A program made the position numbers and the translations under genes. A stretch of 46,416 nt of DNA from CAZPYT01 sp964590955 (lineage in GTDB: Bacteria > Patescibacteriota > WWE3 > UBA101185 > UBA10185): assembly GCA_964590955.1 (NCBI GenBank), contig CAZPYT010000004.1, positions 1 through 46,416 on the forward strand, given 5' to 3'. The notes under the pieces were generated by a model. It worked only from the letters and a program-made list of their open reading frames with translations. It had not been told where the DNA came from and searched no databases. Shown here in pieces: positions 40,632-46,416 of this stretch. The first letter of the stretch is position 1, and each line of letters begins with the position of its first letter.

Positions 40632-41265
40632 GTTCAAATGCTTCAATAATCTCTTTAAAATGCTGTGGATCCAGACTTGCATGCCCGGGTAAAACCCCGG
40701 CTAAATTCGGCAAAGTAACTAAATTGCCAATATTATTTCTATTAACTGATCCTCCGTAGATAATATCCACCTCCGGAAGAATTTTTGCAAATTCGTTGTA
40801 AGTGGATTTGATGCTGTCAAAGCTTTGATCTACAAAAACGCCGTTTTTTGAAATATTTTTTGGGTCTTCCCATGCTGTAAGAGCGCCCTCTTTGTAGCTG
40901 TCTAATAGCTGTTCTGTGTTGACAAAACACACTATGGGGGTTACTCCTTGTTCCAGGCACATATCTCTTTTTTTATATACAATTTCTCTTGGCTCATTTC
41001 TCTCACTGTGTCCTACAATACAAAACTTACAATATTCTTTAATTTGAAATGCTCCCAATTCCCCTGTATGCGCACCTTTATCCAGCAAAGATACATCCTG
41101 TGCAGCCAGTTCTACGCCGTCCAATATTATTTGAGGAATATGTATTGCTGAAGGTGCCACAATTACTTGCAATTCCATAATCGGATTAAATGAAAAGTTA
41201 TTTATCCACTCTTCCATATCTTTTTTCTGCATATTCATTTTCCAATTTCCAATTACGTATTTCAT
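40624..41265 (-). CDS. tpiA: Triosephosphate isomerase, shortened
   Basis: 213 residues against about 250. Lys9 (GNWKMN), His86 (IVGHSERN) and Glu133 (TAWEDP) are the three catalytic residues, and YGGSVN plus GVLPGHASL bind the phosphate. Loop 6, normally EPVWAIGTG, reads EDPKNISKNG, so the hinge Pro-Val-Trp is lost. It interconverts DHAP and glyceraldehyde-3-phosphate. TAGAAT ends 6 nt before the ATG. Neighbours are the AFOR-like gene and, further on, gap. Confidence 0.9.
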   Translation of the reverse strand: MKYVIGNWKMNMQKKDMEEWINNFSFNPIMELQVIVAPSAIHIPQIILDGVELAAQDVSLLDKGAHTGELGAFQIKEYCKFCIVGHSERNEPREIVYKKRDMCLEQGVTPIVCFVNTEQLLDSYKEGALTAWEDPKNISKNGVFVDQSFDSIKSTYNEFAKILPEVDIIYGGSVNRNNIGNLVTLPNLAGVLPGHASLDPQHFKEIIEAFEHV

Positions 41266-41274
41266 ATAATAATT

Positions 41275-42111
41275 CTATTTTACTAAAAGATTTTTAACTA
41301 ATTCAGGCACAATTTCAATATCTTCGTGAGTATAATCATAACCCAGGCAATTCAAACATGAAAATACAGTTCCTATGTCCGTATAGATATTTTCAGCATA
41401 AGCACAGGCAACTAAGCTGTGCAGCAGAACATTTCCGCCCACCTCACCTTTATTTGATTTTGCACATCCCATTGGGCATCCTGAGCATGAAGGAAAAAAA
41501 GCATTTTCTACGCTAAGCTTAGACGTTTTTTTCAGGAGATTTGTATAGACTTCTTCATATTTTTCCATATTTGGAATTTGAATAGTTTCTGTACCGGTAA
41601 TTGTAATAGACTCAAAGTTTTTTAAAGAAAGTTTCTTTGCAATATTTTTATCCTCAGTACTAAAATAATAGTCTACTACTAAGCTGTTATTAATTACCGC
41701 AAGCGTCGATCTTTTTCCAGGAAGTCCGTATTTTCTCATACTATCTTTCTCTCTATAAATGTTAGCTTCATGATTTTTAATGTCTAAACTCAATGGCGTT
41801 TTTGACTTTTTTAGCAAAACTATTGCATCAATATCTGCAAAACGCATTCTTGAAGATAAATGTCCTCCGACATAAGCGTCATAAATTTTTCCTTCATGTT
41901 CAAAGACAATTGCGGTTTTAGCCGCAAAAGGAAATATTCCGTTTAGTGGCCCCGTGGCCAGTATTATGGGGTCGTATTCTTTATATTGCGTGTAAACTTT
42001 TGAGGCTAAGGCAAGGCCGCCGATATATTTTTTAAAATCCGGAAATGCTTTCACATCAGAAGTCTTTCTTTCCAAATCAACAAAAAGTATTTTCTTACTC
42101 AATAAGTCCAT
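41275..42111 (-). CDS. Miniature aldehyde:ferredoxin oxidoreductase-like protein
   Basis: 278 residues against about 600 for AFOR enzymes. The N-terminal AFOR domain is recognisable: KILFVDLERKT, YIGGLALASKVY (29-40), ILATGPLNGIFPF (50-62) and VGGHLSSRMRFADIDAIVLL (81-100). A later CSGCPMGC (209-216) is the [4Fe-4S] ligand motif, with SCLNCLG (251-257) as candidate fourth ligand. Most of domains 2 and 3, which hold the tungstopterin in known enzymes, is missing. ATG 42111 is set by GAGGAGG 6 nt upstream. It is coupled to a ferredoxin-like gene and lies between gap and tpiA, so a role in triose-phosphate redox chemistry is possible. Confidence 0.65.
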   Translation of the reverse strand: MDLLSKKILFVDLERKTSDVKAFPDFKKYIGGLALASKVYTQYKEYDPIILATGPLNGIFPFAAKTAIVFEHEGKIYDAYVGGHLSSRMRFADIDAIVLLKKSKTPLSLDIKNHEANIYREKDSMRKYGLPGKRSTLAVINNSLVVDYYFSTEDKNIAKKLSLKNFESITITGTETIQIPNMEKYEEVYTNLLKKTSKLSVENAFFPSCSGCPMGCAKSNKGEVGGNVLLHSLVACAYAENIYTDIGTVFSCLNCLGYDYTHEDIEIVPELVKNLLVK

Positions 42112-42364
42112 TTTGTTCCTCCTCAATTATTTCAAATACAAATGTCGGACAAATGCTTCTAATTTTATTTATATCCAATTTATGAATTCGTGGATCCAAA
42201 TCAATCGAAAACTTTAAAAAGTTACTTTCAGGTTTTTTATCTTTGAATATCCTGATTAATGAACCTTCCAAACCTATTTTTCCTAATTGCCTTTGCGCTT
42301 CATAAACACAGAGCTCGCATCCTGTGCACTTTTGAGGAAAAGCAATTTTCAAATACTTAGCCAT
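42095..42364 (-). CDS. Ferredoxin-like [4Fe-4S] protein
   Basis: 89 residues. KCTGCELCVYEA carries Cys13, 16 and 19, and Cys72 in ICPTFVFEI supplies the fourth ligand of one [4Fe-4S] cluster. The segment between (30-70) has replaced the second cluster of classical 2x[4Fe-4S] ferredoxins. The 3' end overlaps the AFOR-like gene by 17 nt, so it is probably its electron partner. Confidence 0.75.
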   Translation of the reverse strand: MAKYLKIAFPQKCTGCELCVYEAQRQLGKIGLEGSLIRIFKDKKPESNFLKFSIDLDPRIHKLDINKIRSICPTFVFEIIEEEQNGLIE

Positions 42365-42411
42365 AAGTGAAGGTATTTTATCATGCAGCCCGTTTTATTG
42401 TCTCAGGTCTG

Positions 42412-43419
42412 TTATTGTAGCTGTGCAACAGACATTGCCAATTCGACCAGACTGTGACTGTAGCCCCATTCGTTATCGTACCAGGCAAGAATTCTAACCA
42501 GATCTCCGTCTACGACAGATGTTAACGATAAATCAACTATTGATGAATATTCTGTTTGAATAATATCCGTAGATACCAGCGGATCGTTTGTAACTGCAAA
42601 CGTGGTTTTATATTTAGGATCATTTGCGGCATCTGTAAATATCTTGTTTATTTCTTCGGCGGTTGTGCTGCGGCCTACCAAGGCGGTAATTATTGACAGT
42701 GAACCGACCGGTACAGGAACTCTAACTGAAACGCCGTCAAATTTTCCTTCCAATTCGGGGATTGCTTTGGTTGTAGCAATCGCCGCTCCTGTGGTTGTGG
42801 GCACCAAATTAAGTGGCGCGGCACGTCCTTCTCTAAGGTCTTTATGCGGACTGTCCACTAATTTTTGTGAAGCGGTCATGGCATGCACTGTGGTCAAACT
42901 CGCTTTTTTAATTTGCATCGCATTATGAAGTATTGCAATTGGTGCGGAAATGCTGTGAGTAGTACAGGATGCGTTTGATATGACATTTTGTCCATTATAT
43001 TGGTCTGCGTTAATTCCTCTAAGAAAAGTTTTGACATCACCCTCTCCCTTAGCAGGAGCCGATATTATTACTTTTCTTGCTCCGGCATCTATGTGTACTT
43101 TAGCAGTTCCGTCTTTTACAAAAATGCCTGTACATTCTAAAACTACATCTACATTTAAATCTTTCCACGGAAGTTTAGTAGCATCTTTTTCGCTTAAAAA
43201 TTTAATTTCTTTTCCTTCTATAACCAGATTGCCGTTCATTTCAGAAATAGCTTTATTATATCTGCCATAGACGGAATCATATTTTAATAAATTTATTAGC
43301 GTTTTAAGATCGGTTAAATCGTTTATTGCGACTACTTCTGCACCTTCTGTTTTCTGTAAAATTTTGAATGATGCCCTGCCGATTCTTCCGAATCCGTTTA
43401 TTGCAATTCTTACTGACAT
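42412..43419 (-). CDS. gap: Glyceraldehyde-3-phosphate dehydrogenase, type I
   Basis: 335 residues. The NAD-binding N-terminus is VRIAINGFGRIGR, with Asp34 (AINDLTD) favouring NAD. The active-site Cys152 lies in SNASCTTHS, where the usual CTTNC has His and Ser. AMTASQKLVDSPHKDLREGRAA and WYDNEWGYS are present. It oxidises glyceraldehyde-3-phosphate in glycolysis. The leader on the minus strand holds a GCGCG-TAATATC-CGCGC-type hairpin (43458-43474) and AAAGAAAGAG before the ATG. Confidence 0.97.
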   Translation of the reverse strand: MSVRIAINGFGRIGRASFKILQKTEGAEVVAINDLTDLKTLINLLKYDSVYGRYNKAISEMNGNLVIEGKEIKFLSEKDATKLPWKDLNVDVVLECTGIFVKDGTAKVHIDAGARKVIISAPAKGEGDVKTFLRGINADQYNGQNVISNASCTTHSISAPIAILHNAMQIKKASLTTVHAMTASQKLVDSPHKDLREGRAAPLNLVPTTTGAAIATTKAIPELEGKFDGVSVRVPVPVGSLSIITALVGRSTTAEEINKIFTDAANDPKYKTTFAVTNDPLVSTDIIQTEYSSIVDLSLTSVVDGDLVRILAWYDNEWGYSHSLVELAMSVAQLQ

Positions 43420-43520
43420 ATTTGTACTCTTTCTTTAATAATTATTTACAAATGTATGCGCGTAATATCCGCGCCTTGCTTTTAGAATAGCATTCGTACT
43501 GGGGTCTGTAAAAGAAGGTA

Positions 43521-43787
43521 TTATGCCAGATTTGAATTAAGCCAATTTACAAGAGTTTCTTTTGCCATTGCTCCGGACTTTCTAGATATTTCAGTATCTC
43601 CATCCATTATAACAAAAGTAGGAATTCCCATTATGCCGAACTTTGCAGCGGTGGCGCCTTCTTGTTCAACATCTATTTTCTTAAATTCAATTTTTCCGGC
43701 GTATTCTTTTTTTACTTCTTCGAAAATAGGTTCCATCCTTTTACATGGACCGCACCAATCTGCATAAAAATCAATAAATGTTTTCAT
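43521..43787 (-). CDS. trxA: Thioredoxin
   Basis: 88 residues, somewhat short. FYADWCGPCKRMEPIF is the classic WCGPC active site, and GIPTFVIMDGDTE contains the cis-Pro. No signal peptide, so cytoplasmic. Reduces disulfides. It precedes, on the other strand, an eight-cysteine surface protein. Confidence 0.92.
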   Translation of the reverse strand: MKTFIDFYADWCGPCKRMEPIFEEVKKEYAGKIEFKKIDVEQEGATAAKFGIMGIPTFVIMDGDTEISRKSGAMAKETLVNWLNSNLA

Positions 43788-43909
43788 AATTTTTAAAAAT
43801 TTTAACTAAATACAGAGACTATCTTACCACATGATTACGAACACTCCACAAGTGTTTTTCATATGCTCTTATCCATTTGCTTGTGGCGGCTTACTTTTCA
43901 AAAAAGATT

Positions 43910-44245
43910 CTATTTTGCCAGCATATTAAGAAATGAGTTCACAAATGACATAGCAATTCCAAACAACAATGCCGCCAGAAAAGATTCAATCTCAAAACCC
44001 TGAATAATATATGCCGCCAAAGCAATTAATCCCACATTAATCACCAAAGTAAATAATCCTAAGGTGATAATTGTGATTGGAATTGTGAGAATCAGCAGTA
44101 CCGGTTTTACAAAAACATTCAATATGCCTAAGACCACTGCAACAATGATTGAAGTAGTGAACGATTCTACATGAACACCGGGTACAATATATGCTGTCAC
44201 AAAAACCGAAATAGAACTTATCAATAGACGAAGTATAAAACTCAT
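43910..44245 (-). CDS. YvlD/phage holin 4-like membrane protein
   Basis: 111 residues with four membrane helices: LLISSISVFVTAYIVPGVHV, IIVAVVLGILNVFVKPVLLILTIPITIITLGLF, LVINVGLIALAAYII and FLAALLFGIAMSFVNSFL. The NVFVKPVLLILTIPITIITLG stretch is the signature of the family annotated as phage holin 4_2/YvlD. Such proteins are common in non-phage contexts. TTGACA-17-TAATAT lies exactly 6 nt before the ATG. Confidence 0.85.
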   Translation of the reverse strand: MSFILRLLISSISVFVTAYIVPGVHVESFTTSIIVAVVLGILNVFVKPVLLILTIPITIITLGLFTLVINVGLIALAAYIIQGFEIESFLAALLFGIAMSFVNSFLNMLAK

Positions 44246-44251
44246 AACCTG

Positions 44252-44280
44252 ATATTATTGGTTGTCCTTACCGGTGTCAA
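44252..44280 (-). promoter_or_regulatory. Promoter of the YvlD-like gene
   Basis: Minus-strand TTGACA (44275-44280), a 17-bp spacer and TAATAT (44252-44257). The -10 ends 6 nt before ATG 44245, so transcription should begin at the start codon. Confidence 0.65.
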
Positions 44281-44310
44281 ATACGAGTGGTAAACACCAG
44301 TGACTGTTGT

Positions 44311-44322
44311 TATACTTAAATT
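44311..44322 (+). promoter_or_regulatory. -10 box directly before the eight-cysteine gene
   Basis: TATACT (44311-44316) followed by 6 nt (TAAATT) and then ATG. The -35 is weak. It predicts a leaderless mRNA. Confidence 0.45.
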
Positions 44323-45114
44323 ATGGATGACCAGCTGCCTGAAGCACCAAAACTTGACAATAAATTTGCATTCATGAACAGGTATCTTAGTGCCAGAATG
44401 GCTAGTTTTATTTTTATCGCTTTAAGCGTTGCGTTAATAATTGGGGTAATCACCAGTGCCTTTATGTCAAATCAACTAGACTTGATTACCGAGCCCCTTG
44501 TTAACGATCAGAAAGATGTTTATGTAGATGACAAAGACGCCAAGAGCTGGAAAACATATTCTGATTATGACTACAATTTCGATATCAAATATCCTACCGG
44601 GTGGGTAGTACTTGTTGAAGATGAGGCTTTTGGTATGCTGCGCACTGTAACCTTCAGTAAAGCCGAAAACGAACTTCCGGCAATTACAGTGTCAGCTTTT
44701 GATAAAGAAGATTATGCTAAGAAATTAATAACGCGCCCGCTGTCTGCAAACAATATGTATGCTCTCAAAAAAGGCCTGGCATTTAACTTCAATCTAATTT
44801 TGCCCCCGGCTGATGCGCTAACCCTGGAACTGGAAAAAATTTACAGACAAGTGTTTAGTGAAATGATTTCGTCCCATGTTTACAATCCTCCTGATGAACT
44901 ATCAGAGTGTATAGTGACCGGTTGCAGTGGTCAAATTTGTTCCGATAAAGAGGTCACAACTTCGTGCGAAATGATGGACGCCTATTTATGCTATAAAACA
45001 GCAAAATGCGAAAGACAGCCTAGTGGACGCTGCGGTTGGACTCAGACTGATGATTTGAAACAGTGTTTGAATGAAGCTGTTGGTGTTAAGGGTATTGATA
45101 TTTCTTTGGAATAG
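44323..45114 (+). CDS. Membrane-anchored eight-cysteine-cluster protein
   Basis: 263 residues: a short cytoplasmic tail, one transmembrane helix at about 27-48, a PsbP-like middle (SDYDYNFDIKYPTGWVVL) and a C-terminal module with exactly eight Cys between about 203 and 255, including GCSGQICSDKE, LCYKTAKCERQPSGRCGWTQT and KQCL. I recognise this as the eight-cysteine-cluster module found in surface proteins of many lineages. It probably folds through disulfides outside the cell; its ligand is unknown. Confidence 0.8.
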   Translation: MDDQLPEAPKLDNKFAFMNRYLSARMASFIFIALSVALIIGVITSAFMSNQLDLITEPLVNDQKDVYVDDKDAKSWKTYSDYDYNFDIKYPTGWVVLVEDEAFGMLRTVTFSKAENELPAITVSAFDKEDYAKKLITRPLSANNMYALKKGLAFNFNLILPPADALTLELEKIYRQVFSEMISSHVYNPPDELSECIVTGCSGQICSDKEVTTSCEMMDAYLCYKTAKCERQPSGRCGWTQTDDLKQCLNEAVGVKGIDISLE

Positions 45115-45191
45115 AATTTTTAGCTAGTCAAAGTTTATCTCTGTACCATTTTCTACTGTCCAGTTTTTATTTTCAGAAGTATTTCACGTGT

Positions 45192-45203
45192 TACAATTTC
45201 TAA
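45192..45203 (+). promoter_or_regulatory. -10 box directly before the uvrD-like gene
   Basis: TACAAT (45192-45197) followed by 6 nt and GTG 45204; a TTTTCA -35-like hexamer lies 16 bp upstream. It predicts a leaderless mRNA starting at GTG. Confidence 0.45.
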
Positions 45204-46416
45204 GTGTCCGATAAAATTGAAAACCCAAACATATTACAAACATTAAACCCACAGCAGGCTGAAGCTGCTGCACATTATGAAGGACCTGCGCTGGTTGTGG
45301 CCGGCCCCGGTTCGGGTAAAACCAGAGTTCTTACTCATCGTGTGGCCTATCTTATTCAAGAAAAAAACATTGAACAATCCAACATACTTTGTGTGACTTT
45401 TACTAATAAAGCCGCAGGGGAGATTCAATCCAGAATTACCGGGCTATTAGGTGTGTCTAAAAATCTATCTTGGGCGGGTACATTTCACTCTATTTGCGCA
45501 CGAATTTTACGTAGGCATGGTGTGGTTTTGGGTATACCTTTTTCTTATGTGATTTACGATAAAGATGACGCACTTTCACTAATAAAAAAAATAATTAAAG
45601 ATTTAGGCATGGATTCTAAAAAAGTTAATGCAAATGCTGTTTTAGGAATGATCTCCAGTGCCAAATCAGAATTGATTACTGCTGATATGTATGAATCTTA
45701 CGCGCAGGGATATTTCCAAAGAAGCGTTGCTAAAATTTATTATGAATATCATAAACAGTTAAGGTCAAATAATGCGCTCGATTTTGATGATTTGCTTTTT
45801 GAGGTTGTGAAGTTGTTCAACAAAGAAGCGCACATTTTGGATTTATATCAAGAGCAATTTAAATTTATTTTGGTTGACGAATATCAGGATACAAATAAGG
45901 CCCAATATGTTTTGACAAAGCTATTAGCTCAGAAATACCGCAATATTTATGTTGTAGGGGATATGTCTCAGGCAATTTACAGTTTTCGGGGAGCGGACTA
46001 TAGAAACATAATGAACTTTCAGGGAGATTATCCTGATGCAAAAATTTATAATCTCGAAAAAAATTACCGATCAACCCAAAATATTTTAGATGCCGCAAAA
46101 AATGTTATAAAAAATAATTCTACTCACATTCCGCTTGATTTGTGGACGGAGAACGGTGAGGGAGACAAGCTTGTAAATTATTTGGGTCAGACAGATATTG
46201 ACGAGGCTTTGTTTGTTGCAGACAAGATCAGGCAGCTGTGCGATAGCGGAGTTCCATATAGTGATATAGCCGTTTTATATAGAACAAATGCGCAGTCAAG
46301 AAACCTCGAAGAACATTTCATCAAAAATAATATACCGTATAAAATTGTGGGCGGTTTGCGCTTTTATTCCAGAAAAGAAGTTAAAGACATAATTGCGTAC
46401 TTGCGTGTAATTCATA
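45204..46416 (+). CDS. UvrD/PcrA-type DNA helicase (partial, runs off the window)
   Basis: 404 codons are visible. The Q motif NPQQAEA (15-21), Walker A GPGSGKT (34-40), motif Ia CVTFTNKAA, motif II ILVDEYQDTNKAQY, motif III VVGDMSQAIYSFRGAD and motif IV DIAVLYRTNAQSRNLEE, all in the order of superfamily 1A helicases. The enzyme unwinds DNA 3'-5' in repair and removes RecA. The start is GTG 45204: an in-frame TAA is directly upstream, so it is the first possible start, and homologues begin shortly before the Q motif. The C-terminal part is outside the window, so UvrD, PcrA and related forms cannot be told apart. Confidence 0.93.
   Translation, partial: MSDKIENPNILQTLNPQQAEAAAHYEGPALVVAGPGSGKTRVLTHRVAYLIQEKNIEQSNILCVTFTNKAAGEIQSRITGLLGVSKNLSWAGTFHSICARILRRHGVVLGIPFSYVIYDKDDALSLIKKIIKDLGMDSKKVNANAVLGMISSAKSELITADMYESYAQGYFQRSVAKIYYEYHKQLRSNNALDFDDLLFEVVKLFNKEAHILDLYQEQFKFILVDEYQDTNKAQYVLTKLLAQKYRNIYVVGDMSQAIYSFRGADYRNIMNFQGDYPDAKIYNLEKNYRSTQNILDAAKNVIKNNSTHIPLDLWTENGEGDKLVNYLGQTDIDEALFVADKIRQLCDSGVPYSDIAVLYRTNAQSRNLEEHFIKNNIPYKIVGGLRFYSRKEVKDIIAYLRVIH

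Noticed and set aside
14732..44245. Prophage suspicion from baseplate-J-like, LLH-holin-like and YvlD/holin-4-like proteins
   Set aside because: They are scattered among housekeeping genes over 30 kb with no capsid, terminase, integrase or tail genes.
1..46416. Alternative genetic code with TGA as glycine (Absconditabacteria/Gracilibacteria)
   Set aside because: TGA serves as stop of murT and pilO, and the proteins read well under code 11.
1..46416. tRNA, rRNA, CRISPR array or insertion sequence
   Set aside because: I saw no T-loop/anticodon patterns, rRNA motifs, spaced direct repeats or transposase frames; a tRNAscan-SE and Infernal run would settle it.

Overview
The window looks like a chromosomal segment of an ultra-small Candidate Phyla Radiation (Patescibacteria) bacterium, perhaps Katanobacteria/WWE3 or Microgenomates, although the phylum cannot be fixed without a tree. 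Evidence: AT-rich and densely packed genes, many start/stop overlaps, shortened versions of housekeeping proteins (ValRS, HrcA, HolA, triosephosphate isomerase, MurT, a GreA-like protein lacking its C-terminal domain), a Gram-positive-like envelope set (MurJ, MurT/GatD, LytR-CpsA-Psr, two sortases), and the pilM/pilN/pilO plus VirD4/TraG-like ATPase inventory common in these lineages. TGA is used as a stop codon, so code 11 applies and not code 25. I see no insertion sequence, CRISPR array, rRNA or tRNA.

Layout. 1-114: tail of an M23 peptidase. 204-4934: divergent valS and proS, each behind its own T-box riboswitch, fired from interleaved promoters at about 2887-2928. 4903-9199: DUF5343 protein, tsaD, a solute-binding lipoprotein and an O-antigen-ligase-like membrane protein. 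9265-13003: gatD-murT, a candidate oriC (DnaA boxes, DnaA-trio, AT-rich tract) and dnaA. 13043-14284: HAD phosphatase, small membrane protein and zinc-ribbon protein.

14296-24549: one long minus-strand cluster, promoter at 24521-24549: DUF948-like, YtxH-like, acidic protein, TraG/VirD4-like ATPase, a 1033-residue protein of unknown function, a charged protein apparently joined to it by a -1 frame change, a PilM/FtsA-like protein, a baseplate-J-like membrane protein and ruvX. This is the best candidate here for an undescribed envelope-spanning machine.

24579-30110: accessory sortase, hypothetical gene, a strongly structured non-coding stretch, hrcA-grpE-dnaK under CIRCE, and three tandem small related genes. 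30111-34629: adk, lepA, a small holin-like gene and murJ. 34686-35530: a two-gene membrane cassette between terminators. 35612-38025: mini-GreA, rpsT, pilN, pilO, a small membrane protein and a protein with a VPDTG sorting-like motif. These converge on a second sortase with holA (38026-39496). 39561-43419: LCP, tpiA, a miniature AFOR-like protein, a ferredoxin-like protein and gap. 43521-46416: thioredoxin, YvlD-like membrane protein, eight-cysteine protein and the start of a UvrD/PcrA helicase.

Two expression styles coexist. Many core genes have a -10-like hexamer exactly 6 nt before the start codon and no Shine-Dalgarno, which predicts leaderless mRNAs. Several small accessory genes instead have strong Shine-Dalgarno sites and their own promoters and terminators.
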